Origin: Pumilibacter intestinalis
GTDB lineage: Bacteria; Bacillota; Clostridia; Christensenellales; Pumilibacteraceae
Length of the DNA stretch: 64,000 bases
NCBI RefSeq assembly: GCF_943193005.1
Contig: NZ_CALPCH010000005.1
Location: forward strand, 83,271-147,270
Direction: 5' to 3'
Positions 1 through 10,455 of this stretch are shown piece by piece (positions within the stretch are counted from its first letter, which is position 1; each line of letters opens with the position of its first letter). The notes beneath the pieces were generated by a model that saw only the letters and a program-made list of their open reading frames with translations, ran no database searches and was not told the origin of the DNA. A program made the position numbers and the translations under genes.

Positions 1-3000
1 TTCCACGCTGTAATTTTCCGCTCCAACGTAATCGTCGTAAAGGCTACCCAAAATATGCCCTTTATCTTCATACAGCGCTCTGAATTCTTTCTCCGATAGA
101 TACCCCTCGCCGTACTGTATGACTTCCGAAAATTCGTTATACAGATGTATCTTATAGTTATTGTAAAAGATTTCTTCCGCCGGTTGTTGCAACATATCTG
201 CCTTAAACGCATCGTACTCGCTTTCAACCGATCGGATAACTTCGTTTACATAGTCCGGCTTTCTTTGCGAGATAAAATAGGCTTTACGAAGCTCCCCTAC
301 AAAGTCCAAGAAGTTGGGACGCGCCGCTATGACTTGCCGCTCGAATTGCAGTGCATCGTTAAGCCGTAGCGTACCCGCGTCTATGCTTGCGCCATACTTT
401 ACCGCAAACGCTTTCACGTCGTCTTCCGAGCATCCCGCATTTTCCGCCAACAAATCCGTATCGATACTGTCTTGCGTTCCGCCGTGCATACGTTCCGTTC
501 CGTCGCAATAATCTTCTATAATGGCAAGAATTCTTTCTTGCGTCGTTCCGTTGTTTACAATAAGCGAATCATGCCTTGCCGCAGATAATCTTACCGCACG
601 GATTTCTTTTACCTTTTCCTCAAAATACCTATGCGCATCTTCTTCCGCATCGAATTTCCGCAAGGGATTCCCGTTGTGCAGTCCGTTATAAGCAAGCACC
701 GTCATTACGTTCGTTTTGTCCCCGACGTCGAGCTTTTCGCCGTCTTTATTGAGTACGAACGTATCGTTCAGAACATACCAAGTATCTTTTGCATTATTTT
801 CGAAAAGCAATAAGCCTTCCGCATACTTTTTTATACTGCTGCCTTCGCTTAGCAAATGCGCCCGTTCTTTTGCGACAACGGTCAGTTCGTCGTCGAACGC
901 AGGCAAATTCATATCTTTTATTTCTTCTTCGCTAAACTTACCGAGTGCGGTCATCAGTTCTTTCTCGGGATCGAATTTGAATCTCGTAAGTTCATATGCC
1001 GCTTCTTTCAACTCCGCATTTTCTATATTCTCCGCTATCGAACGCTTTACGGATATTTCGTCCCATCCGTAATAACCGAGCGCATCGCTCCAAATACGTG
1101 CGGCATATTCGTCCAAAAGTTGCGACACATACGGTTGCATAGCTTCCGCTGTAGGCTCCGATTTATCCGCCGCATATTTATTCAACGCCGCTTTTTCGGT
1201 AAAATTGCTCTCTATAAAGTCTATCGTGAAACGCTCGTCAACATAGTCCATATCTTTCGAAGCCGTTTTACTCGCCGCCTTTGCAACCTCCAATCGTGCC
1301 GCCAAATATGCTCTGCCGTTTTCCGATTCCGTATAATTTTTCCATAACGGCTTTTCCACGCCGTAAAGCGCTCCGTCCTCAAAATCGTCCAATCGCTCTA
1401 TTTCCGTTTCGGTATCGTCCTTGCCGAGTTTATATACTTGTATGCCGTTATTAAAGATTCGCTGTGCCGCTCTCTTTCTTATGGGCAACATTCCATCCCA
1501 TGTATAGCCGTATTCGTGCATATCGTTTGCGTCTACGGTGTAATCGGGCAATAAATCCACCTGCATTAAAGCGGTCTTATCTTCCTTATCTATGATAGTA
1601 TCTTCCTCCTTAAATTTTCTTTGTGCGGGCAACGCCATAAAATTATCATCGCCAAAATCGTTTTCATCGCCCGCTATTTCTTCTTCGGGTTTATCCAAAT
1701 TAAGTTCTACGTTCAGTTCCGTTTCTTCTTTCATAAGTTCTTGTAAACGCTCCTTATGTTCAAAAGGTTTTTTCACTTGCTCTTTTGCCGTCTGCAAATC
1801 GTTCTTTAACTGTTTAAGATTGTTTTCAAGCCGCTCTTTACGCTTCGGGAAGTCCTCTATAAAGTTCTCTAAGCGCGTGAGATTTCCGCTTGCGCTTTCG
1901 CCAATGCCCAACGTATATTGCCCGTTCGCCGCAAGCGTTATTTCCCGTTCGTTTGCCAATAAAGATATGGGTTGCATACTGATTTTGAACCCGCAATATT
2001 CCGCGACAACCGTTTCGGGTTTACTTTTATACAGCGCTTCCGTAAGCGCTTTGCCGCCCTCTTTTTTGTCCGTATAAACCGTGCCGTTCACGCTTAACGC
2101 AAACGCTTCGGGGTCTTGCGGTTTGTTTTCCTGCAAATGCTTTAAGTCAAGCGTTACACGCTCTAAAAGCAACTCCTGCTTGCGAATATCTTCGGGAAAG
2201 TCTTTGAGAATTTTGTTTTGCAAATTGCAAATATTCTTTTTATACTGCCCTTCCAATACGCGCAGTCTGCTGATTTCCGCGTCCACCTCCATTTTGCGCT
2301 TTATCTTCGGGTTAGCCGCCGTTATCGCCTTTATCTCGGCGTAGCTCAAAGTGGTTTCGTCTATATCCTCCGCTTCGCGCACCGTTAAATCGCCCTTATT
2401 GATTTGCGATATGAACTTTTGCTTGTTTTCGAGTATCTGATAGCTGTAACTGTCGAACGTGCGCTCTGTAACGTAGGTATAAATATCTACCTTTTTGTTC
2501 TCGTTGCCTTGTCGGATGATTCTGCCCTCGCGCTGTTCCATATCCGACGGACGGTACGGCGTATCCAAATGGTGCAAAGCCACAAGTCGCTTTTGCACGT
2601 TGGTTCCCGCGCCGCACTTTTCCGTACTGCCGATAAGTACCCGTATAGCTCCGCTGTTGACTTTATCGAAAAGAGTTTGCTTTTGCTCATCGGTATTCGC
2701 TTCGTGAATGTATGCGATTTCCTCCGGCGGAATACCGCGCTGCACGAGCTTGTATTTCAAGTCGTTGTATGCATCGAAGTCCGTGCCGTACTCGTAGTCC
2801 TCAAACCGCTTCTTCGGCGTGGACAAATCGCAAAAGACAATCTGCGTTCCCTTAATGTCCGACGTGCGCTCCCATATTTCGTGAATATACTCGGAAGCCA
2901 CGTTGAGCTTACTGCCCGCTTCGTCCGCAGATTCGGGTACGAAACAGCGCGGATCTAACGCAAGCTTCTTTCCGTCCGACGTTATTTTAAGCATATTGTC

Positions 3001-6000
3001 TTCATACGGACTTACTTCTCGGTTATGTATTTTTTCCGCTCGTTCCGTAATTTGCCGCGCAAGTTCCAATACCGTATCGCTCGGTTTAAGGTTTATAACG
3101 TGCCGCTCGGCTTCGGGTACGTTGAGCTTTACCATCTCCGCCGTTTGCACGTCCGCAAAACTTCGATACATTGCAAGTAATTCGGGTAAGTTCGTAAACT
3201 TACTGAATCGCGTTCGCGCCCTGTATCCTTCTCCGCTCGGCGCAAGCTCCATGCTCGTTATCGTTTCGCCGAAGTCTGCCGCCCAACCGTCGAAAAACGT
3301 GATGCCGCTTGCCGCCAATGCTTGCGGTTGCAAGTAATTTTGCATCGTATACATTTCCGACATCGAATTGCTGATAGGCGTTCCCGTGCCGAACACCACG
3401 CCTCTGTCGCTACCGTGAAGTTCTTGCAAGTATTCACATTTGAGCTTTATATCGCTCGCCCTTTGGCTTGCCGCGTTCGATACGCCAGCCACGTTGTTCA
3501 TCTTCGTAAACAAGAACAAATTCTTATAGTAGTGCGCTTCGTCTATATACAGATAGTCCACACCCAAATTCTCGAACGTAAGCACGTCGTCTTTCTTGTT
3601 GCCGTCCATCAGTTTTTTGAGCGCAACTTTGCGACTCTTTTTGATTCGTTCCAAGTTCTTGACCGCGCCGCGCGGCATACCGTTTTCTTCCCACGCGGCT
3701 CGAATCGTTTCTTCTATCCGCGTTATTTCTTTAACTAAATTCCCTATCTGCCGTTCCTGCGATACGGGAATCTTGGCAAAGCTCGACTGCGCGATGATAA
3801 TTCCGTCCCAATCGCCGAACGCGACTTTACTTACAAATCTCTGTCGGTTATCCTTTTCCAAATCCTCTTTGGTCGCCACGAGGATTTTGGCGTTCGGATA
3901 CAGCTTGCGCCACTCGCCCGCCCATTGCTGCACCAAATGATTCGGCACGGCTACCATGGCTTTTTTGCAGATACCGAGCTGTCGCATTTTCATTATGGAC
4001 GCAACCATAGTATACGTCTTGCCGCTTCCTACAACATGGTGCAAAAGCGTACTGCCGGGACTTGTTATAATGCGGTGTACGGCGTTATTTTGGTGCGGAT
4101 TGAGTTCTATCGCGGGATTCATTTCGGGGAATTTAAGATAGCTTCCGTCATAGTTCGGCAGACGTATTTGATTAAACAGCCGATTATACGTTGTTTCCAA
4201 TTCTTCGCGCCGTTCTGGTTTGGAATATATCCAATTCGCAAACAGCTCTTTTATTTGGTTTTGCTTTTCTCGCGCCGCTATCGTTTCGGGTTGATTGAGT
4301 ACCCTGCGCTCGTTTCCGTCCGCGTCCACTATCGTGTCGTAAATCGTAGTCGCCCGCATATTCATTGCGTCTATAAACAGCCTATACGCGGGCGCACGGT
4401 GCGTTCCGAACACTTCCTTTTGCTTCATTTGCGTTTTGTGGCGCACTTGGTCTTTTTGGTCTAACCGCCAACTGCTGTCGAACGGGTTATAAAAGAGCTG
4501 TACGTCGCTCCGCTCCCACCAATATAATCCGATAAGCTCGCAATAAAACTCTTTGAAATATTCTTTATCCACCCAAGTGGCTCCGAGCCGCACGGAAATC
4601 TCGCTTGCCGTGAGCGGCGTAGGTTGCACTTGCGTGAGCGCCGTTACGTTGCGCTTATATTCGGCATTTTGTTCGGCATGGTATTTGGCATCGTTGAGCT
4701 TTTTCGCAACATTGCCCGACAAGTATTCTTCGGCTATTTCAAAACCCGAATATTTGTCGTTCGGCGCTACTTTTACAGGGTTGCGGAACACGCTGTCGCC
4801 AAGCTCGTATAGCACGGTATCGTAGTCCTTGTTTGTCAGCTCCTCGATATACGCTATGTCCACTCTGCCGCGCTCGTTCTTGCTTATTTGCAACGCTTCG
4901 AACGGGTCGTCCGTATTCGTGGGTACGATATACGGTCTTATTGTGCGTTTATAGAAAACTTCCGCTTTGCTTACTTTCTTTGTTTCCTTATCTATGTCTT
5001 CGCAAGCAAACAGTAATGCCGCGTCGCCGTCGCCGCTAAAAAGTTTTACGTTCGTTTGACTGTTCAGTTTATCGTATTTACTTACAAACGAGTCATACAT
5101 ACCGTTTAGCCGCTCCTGTTCTTCCGCCAAGGTTTCGTCCGAACAGCCTTTTATTTGGATATCCAAAATGTGATGTAATTCTTCGCGCAAAGCTATCATT
5201 GAGCAAATTCTTTGGTATGCGTCTTTCGGGAAAGCGGGTATGCGTTGTTCTACCATTTCGTCGCCCACGCGCATATACAGTCTGCCGCTCTCCGCTTTAT
5301 AGCACATAGGTTTTATATCGTAGTCAACCTCTTTTTCGTCTGCAATCGGTTGATTTTCGGCGGGCAAATAAAAGCCTTGCGGCAAATTTTTTATTGCTTC
5401 CGATAGCGCAAGCGACAGATCGCGTCCGTCCGGTTTTACCGTTACGTCTTTGCCACCGTACAGTCCCGTTTCTTCCGCAAGCGTGCCGAGTATCATTTCC
5501 GGGTGGTTGATAAAGTAATTATTTATCTCGTATCCTTCTTCGGTCTTGCCCGTGCCCAGCCACTCTATGTTTTCCGTGTCGGTGTTAATGCGCTCCGTGC
5601 GTTTACGAAAGAACAAGATGTCCGCAACGGCTTCCGTTCCCGCCGTTTGCTTGAACGCCGTGTTCGGAAGTCGTATCGCTCCCAACAGCTCGGCGCGCTC
5701 GGCAACGTATTTTCGTGCCAAAGGGTTGAGCTTATCCATTGTGCCTTTGCTCGTAACGATAGCTACGATACCGTTCGGTTTTACCTTATCTATGGACTTG
5801 GCGAGAAAGTAATCGTGGACACGGAAATTATAACGGTTATACGCGCTGTCGGCTACGCCGTAACCGCCGAACGGCACGTTGCCCACAACGACGTCGAACT
5901 TATCATCGGGAAAGCTCGTATCCTCGAAGCCTTTAATTTGCACATTCGCTTGCGGGTACAATTTAGCGGCGATTCTGCCCGTAAGATTATCCAATTCCAC

Positions 6001-8976
6001 GCCGTACAGTCTGCTGCCGTCCGCTATCTCCTGCGGCATAAAACCAAAGAAATTGCCCGTTCCCATAGACGGTTCAAGGATTCGGTTATTGCCTTTCACG
6101 CCGAAACGGTCAAGCGCGGCATAAATACCGCATATTACGTCTTTCGGCGTATAATAGGCGTTGAGCGTACTTGAACGCGCTTGCTCGTAATCTTCCGCAG
6201 AAAGCAAGTCTTTCAGCTCGACATATTCTTTTTTCCAACTTTCGTTGTTCGCGTCGAACGCTTGGCTCAGTCCGCCCCAACCGACAAACCGTGACAATAC
6301 CTTTTTCTCGGCGTCCGTAGCGTTGCGGTTTTCGGCATACAGCATATTTGCGAGCTTTATTGCTTCTACGTTGTTATGAAATCTCGTCTTTGCCCCGCCA
6401 AGCTCGCTTTGGTCTAACACGCCGTTTAAGTCGGTATTATCACCGTAAAATTCTTCGATGATTTCATCCGAAAGATTTGTGCAAAAATCAAGGTAAAAAT
6501 TGATTCCGATAGTTTTGCATTTTTCAAGATCGATATCAATTTCTATTGCTTTTTCGCTCGAATAAATTTCGTCTTGAATATCTGCGATATACTCTCGTAT
6601 AAATTCTTCCGTTTCAGGCAATTCATCAATGTAAAATGTTTTATATCCTTCTTCCGCTTCACTCGTGCCCGTTTCTATCATATAATCGACCAACGCTGTG
6701 ACGCGATCTTCGTTTGATAATTCATGCACTACGGGTTGAGAAAACCTTGCATCGATAAGCGCGTCCAAATCTTCATCTTCTTTCGCGTCCGAATACGGTT
6801 GCTCGGTTTGCGGAAACGGCTCGATATAACTGTTTGATTCGATGAGCGATACAAACCTCTTTTCCACATCTACCCAACTTACCGAATATCTGCTCGATAT
6901 ATCGCCCATATCGCCGCTTTCCGACACGAACACACCGTAATCGTTGAAAACAATGCTTTGTCCGTCAAGCTCTTTGGTGGTATATGTTCCGTATTCGCCC
7001 TTAATAAAATTTATGAATTCTTCCGAACTTGCGGCATTATGATATGCTTCCGCTATCCGTTCTTTTCGTTCTCGCGGCTCGTCCGTCAATATCTTTTCGA
7101 TAAAATTGTTTCTCCGGCGTTCCTGCTCCAATCGCTGTTCGCGTAAGCGGTTTTGTTCTTCTTTATATGCAACGTACTGTTTCTTTTCTTGTTCGGATAA
7201 GTAGTTGTCGTCGTCTATAAGGTCGGCTATACGGATAGCGACCTCGGGCCATTTGAGCGAAACTTGAACAAGGTATTCTCCTTTTTCGCCGCGAACGGAC
7301 ATTTTAATGCCTTTGGCGTCGTGCATTTCATCATCGCCGCCCCAACAACCGTGTCCGCCCCAACCGTATTCCTTTTTCAAAAAATTCGCAAACGTCTTTG
7401 CCGACGGGTTTTCTTGGTATTTGTCCCAAATGCGGAATTTGCCGTATTCTACACCGCTTCCGTATTTTAATTGGCGTTCGATAAGAGCTTCTTCCGCCGT
7501 TTGTTCCTGCGAGTTGAGCAAATCGAACATAGACAGTTGCGGCTTAGGCTTGCGCTTGCGGTCTTTGATACCCTTTTCTTCTTTCCTCGGCGTGGACTTG
7601 ACCTTGTCTTTCGGCTGTTCGCCCATGCTTTCGGTCGGCTCGTCCGATTCGTCAAACTCATCTTGTTCTTCGACTTCATTCTCGTCAAAATCCTCGTCGA
7701 TTTCGTCCGATTCCTCGCTTTCGTTAAACTCGGCGTCATCTTCGGACTGCTCGTCGTCCGTTTCTTCAAGCTCGGCAATAAGCTCGCTACGCCAATCTTC
7801 CGTTTCCGACTGTTCGTCATCAAACAATGTAGGCTCATCGTTCACATTTTCCGTCAATACGGGCTTCGGCTCTTTTGTTTTTGTTCCGAATTGCTCGCGC
7901 GTTTCCGCGTGGGAAAGATAATATTTCGCTTCTCCGTTCGGTTCTACAACCAATACGCCGCTGAATTCAAGTATTTTGTCCAAATACCTATCCACAGCGT
8001 AAAACGGCATACCGCACATAGGCACTCTTTCGGGCAAGCCTACTTCCCGCCCCGTAAGCGTTAAGTCGAGTTCTTTGGCTACGGCTTTTGCACCCTCGCC
8101 GAATACCTCGTAAAAATCGCCCAAGCGAATTAAAACCACCGCGTTCGGCATTGTGTTCTGCGCTTTCATATACTGCTCGTACATCGGCAATAACGGGCGG
8201 TTCGGCGTTTCGGAAATTTGCTCTGTCTGTTCGATAGGCTTTATTACTTCCGTATGTTCTACGGGCACAGTAGGCTCGTCCGATACCGCTTCTTCATCAA
8301 TATCGTTTACGATATTGATTTCTTCCGTTTTGTTCTGCGCATCCGAATACGCTTCCTCTATATCCTGCGTCAAACTGTCCGCACGAATATAAACGTCCTT
8401 TACAAACTCGGCGTTTTGAATATAAGAATACGGCAAGCCGCTCATAGCGATTCCCGCGCTTTTCGGAAATCCCGTTTTCGCATATAGCGAATACGCAATA
8501 CCCTCTATAAGCAACTTATCCCTTTCGTTGTTGCCCGTAAGCGCGTCCTGCTCCTGCAAGTAAAGCTGTACGCCTTTATGTATTTTACTATAATCGCTCC
8601 GCTCGTCTTGCGTTAAGTCCGTACCGTTCAGTTCGTCCAAGCCGCCGAGCAAACGCTTCATAGGAAGTATGGGGCGCGAATAGCGGTTGTCGCCGTGCGT
8701 ATCGTTTGCATCGAAAACGAATTGCTTATATCCGTCATTGTCGTAATAGGCTATACCTTTTCTTCCCTTTGTTACACGTCTATCCATAGCCGCCCATTCG
8801 TTGAATGAAAAACAAACCGTAGCGTTCGGGCGTTCTATGACTATCTGGCAAGCGTCGTGCAAGTTGATGTGCGGGTTTTGTGCGATAAACCTATAAAAGT
8901 TTTTGAGTTGTTCGCCGTCCGCAAGCATAGCCGCCACTTGTGCGTTACGATTTGTCAGTCTTTTCATATCGCTCAT
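1..8976 (-). CDS. Giant DNA methylase-helicase fusion of a mobile element (3' end outside window)
   Basis: Open frame of 2992 codons running off the left edge, so the C-terminus is missing. The ATG at 8976 follows GAGGTGAAGA. Domains in order: an N-terminal conserved region (about residues 10-120); a MutS domain I-like segment (about 276-360, with LGDFYEVF and GREVGLPER); a very acidic linker (about 395-460); an N6-adenine methylase with LEPSMGTGNF (near 967) and NVPFGG in place of NPPF (near 1032); and a superfamily 2 helicase with GSGKT (near 1649), DEAH (near 1810) and QREGRIIRQG (near 2155). This architecture is known from large proteins of Firmicutes conjugative elements and plasmids. 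The role in DNA modification or protection during transfer is inferred. It is the last visible gene of a minus-strand run with the small genes to its right. Confidence 0.9.
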   Translation of the reverse strand, partial: MSDMKRLTNRNAQVAAMLADGEQLKNFYRFIAQNPHINLHDACQIVIERPNATVCFSFNEWAAMDRRVTKGRKGIAYYDNDGYKQFVFDANDTHGDNRYSRPILPMKRLLGGLDELNGTDLTQDERSDYSKIHKGVQLYLQEQDALTGNNERDKLLIEGIAYSLYAKTGFPKSAGIAMSGLPYSYIQNAEFVKDVYIRADSLTQDIEEAYSDAQNKTEEINIVNDIDEEAVSDEPTVPVEHTEVIKPIEQTEQISETPNRPLLPMYEQYMKAQNTMPNAVVLIRLGDFYEVFGEGAKAVAKELDLTLTGREVGLPERVPMCGMPFYAVDRYLDKILEFSGVLVVEPNGEAKYYLSHAETREQFGTKTKEPKPVLTENVNDEPTLFDDEQSETEDWRSELIAELEETDDEQSEDDAEFNESEESDEIDEDFDENEVEEQDEFDESDEPTESMGEQPKDKVKSTPRKEEKGIKDRKRKPKPQLSMFDLLNSQEQTAEEALIERQLKYGSGVEYGKFRIWDKYQENPSAKTFANFLKKEYGWGGHGCWGGDDEMHDAKGIKMSVRGEKGEYLVQVSLKWPEVAIRIADLIDDDNYLSEQEKKQYVAYKEEQNRLREQRLEQERRRNNFIEKILTDEPRERKERIAEAYHNAASSEEFINFIKGEYGTYTTKELDGQSIVFNDYGVFVSESGDMGDISSRYSVSWVDVEKRFVSLIESNSYIEPFPQTEQPYSDAKEDEDLDALIDARFSQPVVHELSNEDRVTALVDYMIETGTSEAEEGYKTFYIDELPETEEFIREYIADIQDEIYSSEKAIEIDIDLEKCKTIGINFYLDFCTNLSDEIIEEFYGDNTDLNGVLDQSELGGAKTRFHNNVEAIKLANMLYAENRNATDAEKKVLSRFVGWGGLSQAFDANNESWKKEYVELKDLLSAEDYEQARSSTLNAYYTPKDVICGIYAALDRFGVKGNNRILEPSMGTGNFFGFMPQEIADGSRLYGVELDNLTGRIAAKLYPQANVQIKGFEDTSFPDDKFDVVVGNVPFGGYGVADSAYNRYNFRVHDYFLAKSIDKVKPNGIVAIVTSKGTMDKLNPLARKYVAERAELLGAIRLPNTAFKQTAGTEAVADILFFRKRTERINTDTENIEWLGTGKTEEGYEINNYFINHPEMILGTLAEETGLYGGKDVTVKPDGRDLSLALSEAIKNLPQGFYLPAENQPIADEKEVDYDIKPMCYKAESGRLYMRVGDEMVEQRIPAFPKDAYQRICSMIALREELHHILDIQIKGCSDETLAEEQERLNGMYDSFVSKYDKLNSQTNVKLFSGDGDAALLFACEDIDKETKKVSKAEVFYKRTIRPYIVPTNTDDPFEALQISKNERGRVDIAYIEELTNKDYDTVLYELGDSVFRNPVKVAPNDKYSGFEIAEEYLSGNVAKKLNDAKYHAEQNAEYKRNVTALTQVQPTPLTASEISVRLGATWVDKEYFKEFYCELIGLYWWERSDVQLFYNPFDSSWRLDQKDQVRHKTQMKQKEVFGTHRAPAYRLFIDAMNMRATTIYDTIVDADGNERRVLNQPETIAAREKQNQIKELFANWIYSKPERREELETTYNRLFNQIRLPNYDGSYLKFPEMNPAIELNPHQNNAVHRIITSPGSTLLHHVVGSGKTYTMVASIMKMRQLGICKKAMVAVPNHLVQQWAGEWRKLYPNAKILVATKEDLEKDNRQRFVSKVAFGDWDGIIIAQSSFAKIPVSQERQIGNLVKEITRIEETIRAAWEENGMPRGAVKNLERIKKSRKVALKKLMDGNKKDDVLTFENLGVDYLYIDEAHYYKNLFLFTKMNNVAGVSNAASQRASDIKLKCEYLQELHGSDRGVVFGTGTPISNSMSEMYTMQNYLQPQALAASGITFFDGWAADFGETITSMELAPSGEGYRARTRFSKFTNLPELLAMYRSFADVQTAEMVKLNVPEAERHVINLKPSDTVLELARQITERAEKIHNREVSPYEDNMLKITSDGKKLALDPRCFVPESADEAGSKLNVASEYIHEIWERTSDIKGTQIVFCDLSTPKKRFEDYEYGTDFDAYNDLKYKLVQRGIPPEEIAYIHEANTDEQKQTLFDKVNSGAIRVLIGSTEKCGAGTNVQKRLVALHHLDTPYRPSDMEQREGRIIRQGNENKKVDIYTYVTERTFDSYSYQILENKQKFISQINKGDLTVREAEDIDETTLSYAEIKAITAANPKIKRKMEVDAEISRLRVLEGQYKKNICNLQNKILKDFPEDIRKQELLLERVTLDLKHLQENKPQDPEAFALSVNGTVYTDKKEGGKALTEALYKSKPETVVAEYCGFKISMQPISLLANEREITLAANGQYTLGIGESASGNLTRLENFIEDFPKRKERLENNLKQLKNDLQTAKEQVKKPFEHKERLQELMKEETELNVELNLDKPEEEIAGDENDFGDDNFMALPAQRKFKEEDTIIDKEDKTALMQVDLLPDYTVDANDMHEYGYTWDGMLPIRKRAAQRIFNNGIQVYKLGKDDTETEIERLDDFEDGALYGVEKPLWKNYTESENGRAYLAARLEVAKAASKTASKDMDYVDERFTIDFIESNFTEKAALNKYAADKSEPTAEAMQPYVSQLLDEYAARIWSDALGYYGWDEISVKRSIAENIENAELKEAAYELTRFKFDPEKELMTALGKFSEEEIKDMNLPAFDDELTVVAKERAHLLSEGSSIKKYAEGLLLFENNAKDTWYVLNDTFVLNKDGEKLDVGDKTNVMTVLAYNGLHNGNPLRKFDAEEDAHRYFEEKVKEIRAVRLSAARHDSLIVNNGTTQERILAIIEDYCDGTERMHGGTQDSIDTDLLAENAGCSEDDVKAFAVKYGASIDAGTLRLNDALQFERQVIAARPNFLDFVGELRKAYFISQRKPDYVNEVIRSVESEYDAFKADMLQQPAEEIFYNNYKIHLYNEFSEVIQYGEGYLSEKEFRALYEDKGHILGSLYDDYVGAENYSVE

Positions 8977-8983
8977 TGTATCT

Positions 8984-9262
8984 TCACCTCTTTTGCGCAA
9001 AGGTCTTTTGCCACACCTTGTATTTCTCTTTTATCGTGGGAAAATATATGATTTCTATCGCCGCTTCCGCTCCCACAAGATACACAAGGCTTCGTATCTG
9101 TTCTTCGTCAAACAGCTCGTGTTCGTTGAGCTTACGTTGCAATTCGGTTTTTGTTATACCGAGTTTACGCGCCACATACGGCTGTGTTTTGCCGTTATCG
9201 TATATCCAATCTTTCAACTTGCGCTTTTTGAGCGAGTAACCTTTTTGCGATTCTTGCATCAT
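8984..9262 (-). CDS. Small helix-turn-helix-like protein
   Basis: A 92-residue basic protein. The stretch QPYVARKLGITKTELQRKL (about residues 28-46) has the spacing of an XRE/Cro-type helix-turn-helix, so DNA binding is likely, though no wider family is recognised. The start is one of two adjacent ATGs; the outer one, at 9262, follows GGAGGGAAAGAT. It overlaps the stop of the upstream gene by 4 bases and ends 7 bases before the giant methylase-helicase, so the three are co-transcribed. It may be an autoregulator of this mobile-element operon, which is inference from position only. Confidence 0.7.
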   Translation of the reverse strand: MMQESQKGYSLKKRKLKDWIYDNGKTQPYVARKLGITKTELQRKLNEHELFDEEQIRSLVYLVGAEAAIEIIYFPTIKEKYKVWQKTFAQKR

Positions 9263-9600
9263 ATCTTTCCCTCCGCCGTCAACTTTTGCAATTCGCCATC
9301 AGACAAATTATTTTTTAGCCATTTCTTGATAAAATTGATTTCTCGCCGTTCGCTTGCGTTTCGGATAAAGCAAGCTTCGGAACAATCGTTTTCGTAACAA
9401 AAAACGTCTATTACCGAATCGCAATACCCGATGTGGTCAATAACTTTAACGAATACAGCTCTTTGCGGCAATGCGCCGATGATTTGTATTTGCCTATCTT
9501 TGTGGTATTCGTGATGCGCTTTAACAATAGCAATTTCATTCTCCGTCAGTTTCGTCGCACCGAGATTTTGAATGAATTGCTTCACTTTACTGTCTGCCAT
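9259..9600 (-). CDS. Hypothetical small protein of the mobile-element operon
   Basis: 113 residues from the ATG at 9600, which has AGAGGT about 10 bases upstream; a longer frame beginning at a TTG (9639) lacks a ribosome site. The middle contains a Cys-rich patch (YCDSVIDVFCYENDCSEAC, about residues 72-90) that could bind a metal or form disulfides, followed by a basic C-terminal helix. No known family is recognised. It is translationally coupled (4-base overlap) to the HTH-like gene that follows and so belongs with the methylase-helicase. Confidence 0.65.
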   Translation of the reverse strand: MADSKVKQFIQNLGATKLTENEIAIVKAHHEYHKDRQIQIIGALPQRAVFVKVIDHIGYCDSVIDVFCYENDCSEACFIRNASERREINFIKKWLKNNLSDGELQKLTAEGKI

Positions 9601-9697
9601 TTGTTTTCTTACCTCTATACTTTTTGGTGTTTGAAACAAACCCCTTCACTGTAAAGCGGTTGAAACGGGCAATAATTCGGGTTTGCCGAAAAATTTT

Positions 9698-10147
9698 TTA
9701 GTTTTTTTCTAAAATTGCTTTGAGCTGTTTGTAAATCGTCTGTAAATTCTCGCAAATTGACGATTCCGCTCTATGTAAAATCTTTGCAATTTCCTTTTGT
9801 GTTCTGCCCTCTATGTATAAAAGCCGTAGTATCTCTTGCTGTCGCGGCGTTAGCTGTTCGATTGCCGCTTGCAAGCGCTCATCGTTCATATTGTCGAATG
9901 AATAATCGCCGTAAGTATGCTTGTCCTCATAGTCCACGCCGTTTTCCAAATCTTCATCCAACGAGCGATTCCAAAACGCTTCTTGCCGCGCCTTTCGGCT
10001 GTCCTTATATTCCTCGCGCAAGTAAGTATCTAACAGTTCCGAATCGTCTGTTTGTTTGAGCAGTTCGGCGGTAGTATCGTCCAAGTACACCGTAACAGTC
10101 CGCTCATCCCCGCTTTTTCTCATTACTTTGATTTTGAATTTTTGCAT
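9698..10147 (-). CDS. Sigma-70 region 4-like transcription factor of a mobile element
   Basis: 149 residues from the ATG at 10147, which follows GGAGGATTTTATAT; upstream in-frame codons lack a ribosome site. The C-terminal 60 residues (LTPRQQEILRLLYIEG, then RTQKEIAKILHRAESSI) are a clear sigma-70 region 4 / LuxR-like helix-turn-helix that would contact a -35 element. No region 2 is visible, so it is not a full sigma factor. Such short proteins are common regulators of conjugative elements and prophages in Firmicutes. The acidic middle segment is unassigned. It lies 97 bases upstream of the next gene in the minus-strand run. Confidence 0.8.
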   Translation of the reverse strand: MQKFKIKVMRKSGDERTVTVYLDDTTAELLKQTDDSELLDTYLREEYKDSRKARQEAFWNRSLDEDLENGVDYEDKHTYGDYSFDNMNDERLQAAIEQLTPRQQEILRLLYIEGRTQKEIAKILHRAESSICENLQTIYKQLKAILEKN

Positions 10148-10222
10148 ATATAAAATCCTCCGATTTATGTTTTTGGTTTTTGAAAACACAATCGGGCGGA
10201 TTTGCCGTAATATGAAAAACGC

Positions 10223-10236
10223 CCGACCGCGGTCGG
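10223..10236. promoter_or_regulatory. Perfect 14-bp palindrome upstream of the sigma-like gene
   Basis: CCGACCGCGGTCGG reads identically on both strands. It lies about 76 bases before the start of the sigma-like gene, in a gap with no coding sequence, and is far more GC-rich than its surroundings. An operator for the element's regulators is the simplest reading. An RNA hairpin in the leader is possible but would have a very tight loop. The role is inferred. Confidence 0.4.
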
Positions 10237-10265
10237 ACTAAACCGCAAATCGGGCAAACGGGGCA

Positions 10266-10326
10266 ATAAAAAAGCCTCGCAAGAATTACCCTATCGGGGT
10301 TTAATCCTTGCAAGGCGTGGATAACT
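10266..10326 (-). terminator. Rho-independent terminator after the zinc-finger gene
   Basis: On the minus strand GCCTTGCAAG and CTTGCGAGGC form a 10-bp stem with one wobble, followed by TTTTTTATT. It lies about 130 bases after the stop of the small zinc-finger gene and separates that gene from the sigma-like gene. Confidence 0.75.
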
Positions 10327-10455
10327 TCCTTTTACGGATAGCTTCTGTTTCTTACAACTTATATCCGCGCGCGCAGTTCGGTCTTACGGTTGGTTACTGC
10401 CTCTGTCCGCAACTTCGGATACGTCTTTTTCCTTATTCTTTTTTCTCTTATTTTT

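Noticed and set aside
145..8487. Many plus-strand open frames opposite the left-edge gene
   Set aside because: They lie opposite one continuous minus-strand frame encoding recognisable methylase and helicase motifs; they lack ribosome sites and have low-complexity Ser/Phe/Arg-rich composition.
10104..10313. 69-codon minus-strand frame upstream of the sigma-like gene
   Set aside because: It overlaps the sigma-like gene start and a terminator and has no ribosome site.
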